Positions 54,341 through 64,000 of a stretch of 64,000 bases of DNA are shown here, piece after piece. Position 1 is the first letter of the stretch. Every line of letters starts with the position of its first letter. The position numbers were made by a program, and so were the translations under genes. The notes under the pieces were generated by a model. The model was given only the letters and a program-made list of their open reading frames with translations. It ran no database searches and had not been told where the DNA came from. The DNA comes from Sabellastarte sp. h YS-2021. Its lineage: Eukaryota; Annelida; Polychaeta; Sabellida; Sabellidae. Location: positions 91,417,432 through 91,481,431 of the forward strand of contig OZ024933.1 of NCBI GenBank assembly GCA_964017235.1, in the 5' to 3' direction.

Positions 54341-56246
54341 AAAGCAAGGACTGAACCATACTTTTTCAATAAAAATTTAATTTTGAGTAAATTATTTTTT
54401 TACAAATTGCAACTGTATTTCAAACAACTTACTGTAATTCAGGTTGTATCAATACAATTGAACTTTCATTATTCTGAACAACTGGTATAAACTGAATATT
54501 AAAAAACTTAAAAAGCCATACATCATACAGTATTAATTGTATGTTTTTTACCATAAGTTCCAACACATGAAACTTCTGGTATAGAACATCTTGATTTTAA
54601 TTTTTATCAGTATTTTTTAAATTAAAATTGTATTTTATATATTCCAAGTATACGTCTTGTTGACATCAATGCTTGGGCCATGTTTTGCAGTTATATATCA
54701 TTATCATCTATACATGTACATAGACCATGAGAATCCTATTTCATCATTCCCTCAATAAAAATGTCCTCGGTTTAATTAATCAACAGTTCTGCTAGTACAC
54801 GCATAAAAATTCAGACTGGAGGGCTTTTCCTGTTGGGAAAGATCACCAGGATCACTTAATCTAAATACACTAGACCCTGTTGATGAAGTGCCATCATTTC
54901 AATTAACTTTCCACCAGCCTTACCACCCCAACACACACACAAACACAGCCACCCATCTGACCATAATCCTAATACTCCATCCTGTATATCTTGCTTCGAT
55001 AGCTGAGATCCCAATCACTCTTCCTTCATTGGTAAATGGTAATACCAATTTGGTATTAACCTTGTGCCTTTCCCAGAGGCTGTGTTTGTTCCACTAACCT
55101 TGCTGGGGGTATTCTGGGGAATCCAATTCATTTCATTAAATACCCTCCATTGAATGAATCCTCTTCTTTATTACCAATGGTTTTTTTCTGCCACTTAACC
55201 TACTTCCTACCTAACTAAATCCAAACAATGGACAGAACTTCAAATCCTGTCAATGACATTGGGGGTCTTGCTCTGAGGTCCAGATTTTAGGTTATTTTGA
55301 AGAATATAATTCTGACCTCTTATTTAATTTACCTACTTGCTCATTTTTTTTAACCAAGGCAGTTATGGCAGTTAACATATCACCTTTTATTTTTAAATTT
55401 TCCTGAGAACCAAAGGCCCCATTTATATAGGATTAAATACCTACTTACTTGTTCAGTATTATTATCAATCGATTTACTGCTTGTAGTATTTGTGCATAGC
55501 TCCTGAAAATTAACTTAAAAAGGAATGTTCATTTGAAATTGCAATGTCATTTGTGAACTGGAAATTGATACAAGTCAAAAATAGAAAGGCACATATAATC
55601 ACAAGGATTATTTGCAAGTATTAGGTTACAAGTTTTAATGTTACAATACTTTGAGAGAATTCAAATTAAGTGCACAAAATTTCCAATTCTGTCAAAATAT
55701 CTTGACACAACTTCTAATTGGAAGTTCTTTTGTGAGAATCTGAAATTCTGTCAGATTTGAAGTTCTGTCACAACATAATGAACATATAGTGCATTACGTT
55801 TTGTAAATAATTAATGTTCCATCTTGTCATTCCCATATTCAACTGTCTAGCATCTCTGACATAATTCCTGTATAGTCGATCAAGGCTGAGACAGGATCAA
55901 AGGAAGAAAGATCTTCACAAAGATCACAGTCACAGTTGAATGAGTACATATTTCCCTACACAGTAAATCAAGATTATCCTTCCGATCTATCATGTATTCT
56001 TCATGCAGGTTAAAAGCAGACATGGTAGTAGTTGCAGACCACTGAGGTATCACAGAGGCTTCAGTTATAATCCCCATGGTTAACCAGTTTGGCATTTAAT
56101 CACTGAGTTCTCACCTCTGTAGTCTTGAGTTTGAATCCAGCCCAATTGACAACATGTTGGTAAAAATTGAGGTCATAAAAACAAAAGCTTGACCTTTGAT
56201 GTAAATTACTGTTAAAAAGTCCAGTAATGTAATGTCTTATAATCTT
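54341..56246. other. Gene-free intergenic DNA
   Basis: AT-rich. Short CA-rich run at 54925-54945. 55650-55770 repeats AATTCTGTCA words. No gene recognised. Confidence 0.5.
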
Positions 56247-56637
56247 GTTTATTATACCGCAAGTGAGTTTCGGCCAATCAGATTGCAGTATTTGCGGTCA
56301 ATATGACATAATATTGCCCTTTTTGGATGAAAAAATATCACCCAGATGCCCATTTCATTGAGAATGTAAACAAAGTGGATGTTATTTACATATAAAAACA
56401 TCATCATGACATCACAAAATAATGACGTGGTCATGTACAGTTATTTAATGTTTGTCTTCAGTGTGGTGGAATTTTGTGATGTCACATTTCATTTGTTTGG
56501 AGGGATTTTTCACAAGTGTTCTACTGTGTTCTGTTTTATACTTTTATAGCACTTAATCTCTGCCAAGGCAGACTATAGTATATACACTTACTATGAAAAA
56601 GGGAGAGATAAAAACAAATGCTTTTGGTATAATAAAC
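56247..56637. repeat. MITE-like element with TTTATTATACC ends
   Basis: TTTATTATACC near 56248 is inverted as GGTATAATAAA near 56626. Inside, ATATTGCCC and GGGCAATATTG words are inverted and GGCCAATCAGATTGCAGTAT precedes them. The exact ends are uncertain. Confidence 0.45.
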
Positions 56638-57837
56638 AGAATAAAACATGTCATTCTGGGCAATATTGTGATTTATGAAGCCCAAGGACAAGTGATATTG
56701 CCCAAGGGCCGATATCTGTAATTAAAAGTTAAGTAATATAATCCTTGCATGACCAAAAAACCAGTTTAAACCAGTAATGTAAAAAATAATTAATGTGAAA
56801 ATTGGCCACATAATAAGAACTGCACCACTGTATGTAAAATACACAACTGGAGAACACCCTTTAAAAGAAAGACAACATTAAAGAAATTGGTTCTAACTGA
56901 ACATCGGGGAAGACCATAGGTCTAATTAAGTTAGAAAAAATACAAATGTGTTCAATTTATATCCCATAAAAAGAGGAAATAGAAGGGGTGGTATTGTCAG
57001 TGGCAAATTTCTCATTAATTATTAATCTTACACCCAGTTCCCACTGTTTTGTATTTGCCTCATAAGCCAAAAAAGTTTAACTCATCCAGGCTTGTTTTTG
57101 GCACAATGTGTTTCATTAACTTTGGTAGTATCCATAAGGTTTTAATAAGTCAGGCTTTGTGTTTGAGTAGGGCCCATGATTCAACACCACAGAGACAGAC
57201 TTTCCAGCCTGTGACAGATTTTTTTAAATTGTTTGAAAATCTGCCATGAGGTTTCACATGCCAAACTAAAATGTACAATATATCCAAGGTTATAATATCA
57301 AAGATGGCTGTCACAATAAATGCTGTCAATAAATCATGGACTGAAAGCAAACAGCAAAAGATGCTTCAATAAAGAAATCTCAACTTTCTCTTGTAACCTT
57401 TTGCAAAAGTACTTTAAATATTCAAAAGCCATCATGTCATAATAATGTCAGCCAGGTTATCGTAGTTTTATTGTCAATCACTAATCCCCCACTCTTAATT
57501 GTAATATCCCAACCGAGTAACCTCTACCCACTCAGAATACCTTGTCTGTGAGAATATATTCCTCATGCAGACTGATGCTACAACCACTTTAGTCTCTATG
57601 ACAACACACACTTAGTCCTTGTTTGCAAATTACACACGGCCTTTGGCTCATGTAAGAATTTCAGCTTTTTTCTTCAACTTCTTACCTGTATAAGTACTTG
57701 TAGTGACTGGCTTATATTTGACTAGCTTAGAATGTGTCCAGACATTATAACATGATATTGTTATAAGCCTAACTGGGCCTCAGCCTTAATCTGATAAACT
57801 GTCTTACAAGCAGCTTCTGAGCATTATATACAATGTC

Positions 57838-57915
57838 CTTATTGGTTAAATAGCGCTTTGAGTCCTGTAGTATAAGGAGATATTGCGCTGAGTATATAAT
57901 AATAATAATAATATT
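57838..57915 (+). mobile_element. LINE 3' tail fragment with AAT repeat
   Basis: GCGC at 57853-57856 pairs with GCGC at 57885-57888 around TCCT..AGGA, the same hairpin as other LINE tails here, followed by (AAT)n. No coding. Confidence 0.55.
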
Positions 57916-57936
57916 ATACCACAACTTATTACCTCC

Positions 57937-58235
57937 GCCAAGGAGGTATAATAATTCATGACCATTTGTTTGGTCATTTGTTTGCAGGATTACACAAATA
58001 CTACTGCTTGGATCTTCATGAAGAAAATGAGAAGATGGGCCTAATGGTCCAATTTAGATTCCATAAAATTTTGAAAGTGATCAGTATCACTGCCTAGATA
58101 CAAAAAAAATATCAAAGATCTGGATTTTCCCATTTATTAGTACTGAGCTATTTTACTTTAGAAAACAGAGATAAGGTTCTGATAAAAAATATACATGCCC
58201 TCGTGGAGGTCTGCATTTTCCAAGTGCTCTTGTTT
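57937..58235. repeat. CCTCCGCCAAGG-family interspersed repeat, best copy
   Basis: It starts TTACCTCCGCCAAGGAGGTA and ends CGTGGAGGTCTGCATTTTCC then AAGTGCTCTTGTT. The body holds GTTTGCAGGATTACACAAAT and GGATCTTCATGAA. Confidence 0.65.
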
Positions 58236-58444
58236 AGCCTTTTTATACTGTTAAAGATTTAGTGTAACAATTTTTTATTAATTCAGATTCATCCATTCTC
58301 TTAAATTAACTGTTCAATGGAAAAGTAAGCTGTGGTATTTTATCAAAAATCATGGTGCTCTTTACAATTCTTGAAACACGTTTTTATAGCAGTTATGTAT
58401 ATACATGGAAAACTGTGTAACTTTCCAATGCATAATATCTAGGT

Positions 58445-58500
58445 TCAAAAGAGACCTCGAGCATACCGGAGATGCTTATTTGTATTCACCAAAAATACAA
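58445..58500. repeat. Left-end fragment of the terminal-hairpin family
   Basis: AGCATACCGGAGATGCT (hairpin) followed by TATTTGTATTCACCAAAAAT parallels GCATCGGAGACCGATGC plus ATTTGTATCCACCAAAAA at 30462. The stem bases differ but pairing is kept. Confidence 0.5.
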
Positions 58501-59276
58501 AGGATCCCAGCTAACATTTCGTAGCAGCCATTATGTAGCAGCCTATGATTTCCTATAGCACACTTATGATGAAGCCTCACTGTCATAATGACACAAGAGG
58601 GTTTCACATCGTAACCCCCCCCCCCTATGAATAATAATAATCATTAATAGCATCACTCCCCCATGCATCATAATACACTGATGTGCTGTTGAAGTTAAAT
58701 TTTCCTTGAATCTTTATATTTGTGCACATATTTTAATAGCTTGTCATATAGATGTAATCTATTTATTCTATTTTCATGCAACTCATTTTTATTTTATATC
58801 CTATCTCTTTAAGTTTATTTTTACTTCCTGACATGTTTCTTCCAATATAAGTGTGTACCACCTATTAATTTGCCCAAGATTTTCATGAAATTTTTTTGCA
58901 GAACATTTGTACAGACTTTTTAAGCTTAAAAAATTATATGGTGTTAAACTTGTCAAGTCAGTTATACAAGTTAAGCTTCTCTGATATAACTTGATATTAC
59001 ATTATATAACTTGTACAAAACTTTAACTGATAAATTAAATGACATACAAAACACATGAAATATATGCCCAGATCATTTAAAATATTTCATCCATACTGTT
59101 ATTGTATTTTGTGTAACAGAGCTCTAAGTATCAGCCATGATAAAATAATTCAAATTTCTAACAGGAACAATTTAAAGAGCTTTATAATTCTTCTCATTTA
59201 TCTAAAAATGGCTAAATAATCATCAAAGCTTTGCATTTTATAAAATTATTGTATTTCACATTTTGCCTAAATGCAC

Positions 59277-59406
59277 CAGGCAAGTTGTGTAATACAGAAG
59301 GACAAATTTTAGGCATTTCACAAAATGCCTAAGTGAATCAGGGATTTCGCGAAATGCCTGGAAGTTTTAGGCATTTCACGAAATGCCTGATTACACAATT
59401 TGCCTG
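59277..59406. repeat. 130-bp palindromic foldback
   Basis: CAGGCAAGTTGTGTAAT is inverted at the right end (ATTACACAATTTGCCTG). The inside holds three related palindromes of the form AGGCATTTCRCGAAATGCCT. Confidence 0.75.
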
Positions 59407-59817
59407 TAACATATACACCATAATTATATTTGTTGTTGTCGAATGATATTTGAATACTAATTCTAACAAACAAATAATGAACAAATGTTCACATATTCAT
59501 ATTTTTTAGATATTTAAACCTGGTTCAACTTCAAATTACAGTTTAATCCAGTGAAGACTGAAAACTCTTCACACTCGGGCAATCTTTTACTTGTTATTAA
59601 CTGGTTCAATATAATTTTGCCAACTAACAATGGTTGAATTGCTGAACCCATTAAGACAGAGTCTGTTCAGGGAAGGAGCAATCAGATTGAAGCATTTCAG
59701 CATTACCATGCAATTGCACAAGTGCTCAACTTTACCAAATCAGGAATGAATGCACTTGAGAAAGTTCCTGGCAATTCAATGACTAGACTTTGATTTATCC
59801 TGAAGTAGTGTTGGCAA

Positions 59818-59877
59818 TTTGCCCAAATACACCGCAATTTCTGTAATAAGTTGCCTAGGGCAGTGTATTTGGGCAAA
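59818..59877. repeat. 60-bp hairpin with perfect 15-bp arms
   Basis: TTTGCCCAAATACAC (59818-59832) is exactly inverted at 59863-59877. The arm resembles TTTGCCTAAATGCAC at 59262-59276, just left of the 130-bp palindrome. Confidence 0.75.
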
Positions 59878-60326
59878 GGTGTAGAATGATGATATGCACA
59901 TATTTATTAACCCCATCAGAACCTTAGAGCAGGATAACCCCCGTAGATATTATGGTGAACATTGATTTTCCCTCAACTGAATTTTCCCCCACTGATTGTC
60001 TGCCTTTTTTTCTTTGTTTCAATAACAAGCATAAAATGTGCTGGGAGTTAATCTCCATTATAAATGAGCCACTTTAAATTTAAATTTCTTTCAACTACCA
60101 GTATCTGACCAAGGTGTATCAAAAAATAAAACGCCCAGAACAAAAACATCTTGGTGATTTCATTCAATGTTACTTCAAATATGCAAATCAAATTGTTCAC
60201 TGAAGCTAAAATAACCTTCTCTAATGAAGAAGAGTGTGACGTACAGTATTGCCCCAACCAAGTTATGGTCATTCAATTTCAATATGAACTTGACACCCTA
60301 TATCACCTCATATCAAAGGTCAACAA

Positions 60327-60475
60327 TGGTGTTTTAAGAACTGTACAACAGTTAGGGCCATAGCAGGAGAGGTCCTCATTATTGTCACTTATAGGAGTCA
60401 AACCCACACAGAAGTGACAGCCTGTGATTAGATGCCAAACCTGCTACTCATACCCACTGAACCCTTGAGGATCTC
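60327..60475 (-). repeat. tRNA-derived SINE, copy 3
   Basis: The minus strand has a degenerate A-box region, GGCATCTAATCACAGGCTGT, and GGGTTTGACTCC as an eroded B box, with the shared body. Confidence 0.65.
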
Positions 60476-61640
60476 CTCGTCTCACACAAATTACCATACA
60501 CCCTACAAAGTGTATGAGTCTTTGACTTTCCATGTTATTTTGCAGACAAACATACAAATTCTATGATAACCATGTTTCCTTACTCTTACTCAATTTCTTG
60601 CCACTAACAGTCAAGTTATAATATTGCAAGACATTACAAGATTTGGAAGCAGAAAGTACTACTAAATTCATATAGCATTTCTTTCAAGTTCCAGACCTCT
60701 GGCAACAGTGATTTTTGGGCCACCATGGGTATTTAAATTTACCTGAAACTGTACTTTTCTAATAGAACCTAAAAACTAATTAGGTGTTGAGCCTTTTTCA
60801 CTATATAAGCTGTACAGTTACCTTATTTCCAGGCAAATCATTATGTAGAAATTTCAAATATATAGAAACATACTTACTGCTCTAAAGTATTTAAATTAAT
60901 TGAATATGTACTTTTCTCAACACTTGCAAACAATAGAAACTAGAGGATTTTTTTTTTCACTGAATAAATTGTTCAGCTACATGTTCCTTTAAATTATCAT
61001 GAGTAAACTTCAGATCCCCAGCCACAGCACTATTTAATACTGAGGTTCTTAAACAACCTTTGATCTGTACTTGGCAGTTAACACAGAAACTACAAATTGT
61101 ATTGAGCTTTTCCATTAAGATAATAGGGACAGAATATTATGAGTTTGTTGTGGTTGATTTATCCATGTAAAAATAATGCAAGACAAAGGTTTCATTGTGC
61201 TTACTGAGAATCTACAAAAACAAGCTTTACAAAAACAAGCTTTCCTGAGCTTACTTCTTAGTTGCTGTCCCTTTGTATTTATTTTTTACCCATCCCTCAT
61301 TACTCAGTTACCTCAATCCATTTTCATGATACTACTCAAAACATCATAGATTTTTTGTATTACTTGGAAGTAACATTCTGAGAAATACAGCTAAAAGAAA
61401 TACAAAAAGGATTTCAATATCATTTCCAAGAGATCAGAGAGCAATTTTCTCAACCATAGTTTGTAATTGTACCACTAAACATTTAAATACATGTATTTAA
61501 CTTACAGCTTACACTTATACACATTTTGGGATATACCAGTAATTAGGCGTTTCAGAGCTTTATAGCAAGTAACTAAAGTTATAATGACACATAAATAATA
61601 TACCGGTCTTTTGAAAATTTGAGACAAAAGTAATTGATAG
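60476..61640. other. Gene-free intergenic DNA
   Basis: AT-rich. ACAAAAACAAGCTTT is tandemly duplicated at 61214-61242. Nothing else recognised. Confidence 0.5.
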
Positions 61641-61641
61641 T

Positions 61642-62466
61642 GTGAAAGGGTTTTGGGATGGATCAAATCTTATCTCACAAACCGCAAAAAGAAGTTTAAA
61701 TTGGGTAATATCTTCTCGGATGCCTTCTCACTCCCTTATGGGGTACCTCAAGGTTCTGTCCTGTGTCCGCTGCTTTTTACTCTTTACACTACCTCCCTCA
61801 GCTACTATCATCTCAAAGATTTCAGACGCATTCGTAAATTCCTGTGTGGAGACTGCAGCCCTGCTGGCAAACTCAATGATCAGTAGTCGAATTGACTACT
61901 GCAATTCCCCACTTTATGGTCTGAATAAATATAACGTGGCTAAATGCCAAAAGATTCAAAATGCCCTTTGTAGATTTGTTTTCAGACTTGATAAAACAAG
62001 CCATGTTACTTCCTATCTGCAAAAACTATATTGGCTCCCCATTTCATACCGTATCATTTTCAAATATAATCTTATTACATTTCAAGGCTATCAAATTCTC
62101 CCAACCCACATTATCATCCTTAATCAAAACCAGTAGCCTTACTCTTCGAAATCAGCTTTTTCTTTCTTCTGTTCATCCCAAGAAGTCCATTGGTAGGCCA
62201 GCTTTTGCAATGGCTTCTCCCACTGAATGGAACAGACTCCCACAATCAGTCCGATCACAGAACACAATAATAGGGTTTCGAAGCCAGTTAAAAAACCTAC
62301 TTGTTTAGACTTGTATACCCTCAACCATAGTATATCTCCCCTTGCGGGCGCTAAATTAGGATTTTGACCTGGCATGTCATTTGACTTTCCCTTTTCTGCC
62401 TCAAGCGCATTAAAGGATATTGCGTCAACTTTGCACTATATAAATGTTTTTATTCTATTCTATTCT
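61642..62466 (+). mobile_element. CR1/L2-like LINE fragment with internal deletion
   Basis: WIKSYLTNRKKKFKLGN and [20 protein letters not shown] run straight into DFRRIRKFL and SSRIDYCNS, so the YADD catalytic block and following ~90 residues are deleted. The C-terminal part continues in another frame (PTEWNRLPQSVRSQNTIIGF, then RSQLKNLLV and a stop at 62308). The tail ends in ATTCT repeats. It is a dead copy. Confidence 0.82.
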
Positions 62467-62623
62467 TACACAAGCGAGTACAATATTCACTAAAAGGCTG
62501 GCTTTGTTTCCTTTGACAAACATTTTGTAAATATCATACTTTTATCAATTATTAATTAAGTTCTCTAATTACAATATAATAACTACTCACATATTAACAA
62601 TACTGGTGTACATTAATATACCT

Positions 62624-63136
62624 GGGCCCGTATTCACAAAAGGTCTTAGACTTAGCCAGGTCTTAAGCTTAAATCCAGTCTTAAAGTTAAGACTTTTGTC
62701 TCAGCTAAGTTTTGTCTTAAAACCGTATTCACAAAGGGTGACTTAGTTAAGTCCAAGATTATCAAATAACCATGGTGGTTTTCCTGTGTCATGTGACCTT
62801 TCTTTTCTATTCAAACTAAACTATTGGTGACATATATCCTTCATTTAATACATTTTATCTAAGGAAAAGTGCTGTTTTGAAATGAAAAACCTTGTTCCCA
62901 CATATAAACTTCCAAAGACTGCTTTAGTGAGATGTTCTGTATAATTATACTTTATTTACAGCCATTTCAAATTTTGAAGTGGAGAAAAGTTTATGGCGGC
63001 CATATTTAAGTCCTCTTTACAAAATTTAAGCCCACTACTAACCAGTCTTAAAGTTGAGCCCTTGGCTAAGCCTAAGACCAGTCTTAAATTCTTTGTGAAT
63101 ACCACTAAGCCAAGTCTCAACTTTAAGCCTAAGCCC
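62624..63136. mobile_element. Harbinger-like MITE, second family member
   Basis: The left end GGGCCCGTATTCACAAAAGG leads into GTCTTAG / CTTAAG words in both orientations. The central block (ATCAAATAACCATGGTGGTT.., ATGGCGGCCATATTTAA) matches the 52.3-kb MITE. The right terminus seems shortened: an inner TTTGTGAATACCA is present but no full copy of the left end. CTG occurs at both proposed edges. Confidence 0.6.
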
Positions 63137-64000
63137 TGGCATTAACTATGCACTTATATAACATTTAAGAATAAATCTATCATAATTAAATATACTTGAA
63201 TAAAAATCTTTTAATGTGTCTATGTAGATCACAGTTTTTGGCAAACATAAACAATCTAAGTATGTATTAAATTTACACAGTTTTATTGATATTATTTTTA
63301 ATATAGTAGGCTCATTTGCCGTGGTTCTTACTTTTGGTAAAAATAATAAAGGCCTTTTTTGTGGGGGCCATGTTCTTATACTTGGTTGTTCTTATTTTCC
63401 TCGATTGACTGTATATTGTAAATCACAAGATCATTTCCCCCTTTTAGAAAGTCAAAATGATGATGCTTATTGAAGTTGAAATTAAATTCGATATGAACAG
63501 ATCACTACAATCCAGTATGTAATTGTACAAACTATAAACTTCTTTGAAAAGCATTACAATCATAAAACTTCTCAACCAACACAAGACTATAATCATAAAA
63601 CTTCTCAACCAATACAAGACTATAATGTTATATCAGCAAAGAGTTTTAGTAATAATTCATTATTCATTAGTACCTTATATTTACAATTACAGCTGAGTTT
63701 AGCACAACCATAAAGTCTACATTAGTCTGTTTATTGTAGAAATACAGTATTACCAATAATGTTCTCCTAAGTACAGTCATTAATGGCTGTAAAATTAACC
63801 AGTTGCAATGAAATGCTACCCCTTATATACTGAAATAGTCCCATAGAAAGAATATAAAATGACAGATATAATATATGCCTGAATTACAAACCTAAAAGCT
63901 CATATTTACGGACCTGAATAACCACCATATTATAGGTTATTACATAGCATAAAACCAATGATTCATGTTATATTTTTGTGACACATCTGTGTCAAAATCT
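63137..64000. other. Gene-free intergenic DNA
   Basis: AT-rich. CATAAAACTTCTCAACCAA.ACAAGACTATAA is tandemly duplicated at 63561-63624. Nothing else recognised. Confidence 0.5.

Overview
This is AT-rich, repeat-dense metazoan nuclear DNA. It has large introns with GT..AG sites, DIRS-type tyrosine-recombinase retrotransposons, CR1/L2-like LINEs, tRNA- and 5S-derived SINEs, MITEs, and tandem-core elements of the kind described in bivalve genomes. I infer a marine lophotrochozoan, perhaps a mollusc; the sequence alone does not prove this.

Host gene. The only host gene I can support is on the minus strand: the 5' part of a calcium/calmodulin-dependent protein kinase kinase (CAMKK). Five coding exons run from the ATG at 53720 to 27464. 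Their phases join without a break: a long Ser/Cys-rich N-terminal region, the LNQY..KDEIGK kinase entry, the glycine loop, and the AMKILSKKK catalytic-lysine exon. The rest of the kinase is not seen and should lie beyond base 1. If so, nearly everything from 1 to 53.6 kb is intron, and the transposons below are intronic insertions. Upstream of 53.7 kb I find no second host gene.

Layout. 1-22.7 kb: three DIRS-like elements in the same orientation (867-6472, 11097-16279, 16462-22733). Each has inverted ends and an internal complementary region. The third has long open frames for gag, RT, RNase H/DAM-like and tyrosine recombinase. The first two have decayed coding but near-perfect ends. 23-30 kb: 5S-SINEs, a LINE nested in a MITE, CAMKK exons 5 and 4, and a hAT-type MITE. 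30.4-34.1 kb: a terminal-hairpin element carrying about 15 tandem copies of a ~147-bp monomer with a four-monomer higher-order period, split by a recent LINE insertion. 34.8-39.9 kb: a gag-only LTR element on the minus strand with another terminal-hairpin element inside it. 40-42 kb: a LINE tail split by a 1.6-kb foldback element with ~665-bp arms. 42.3-49.4 kb: further hairpin elements and old repeats. 49.8-53.7 kb: CAMKK exons 3 to 1. 54-64 kb: noncoding DNA with palindromic MITEs, a SINE, and a LINE fragment.

Relations. The DIRS, LTR and CAMKK reading directions are all minus; the recognisable LINE fragments are plus. Nested insertions give a partial order of events, and in several cases the pre-insertion sequence can be read from a related copy.
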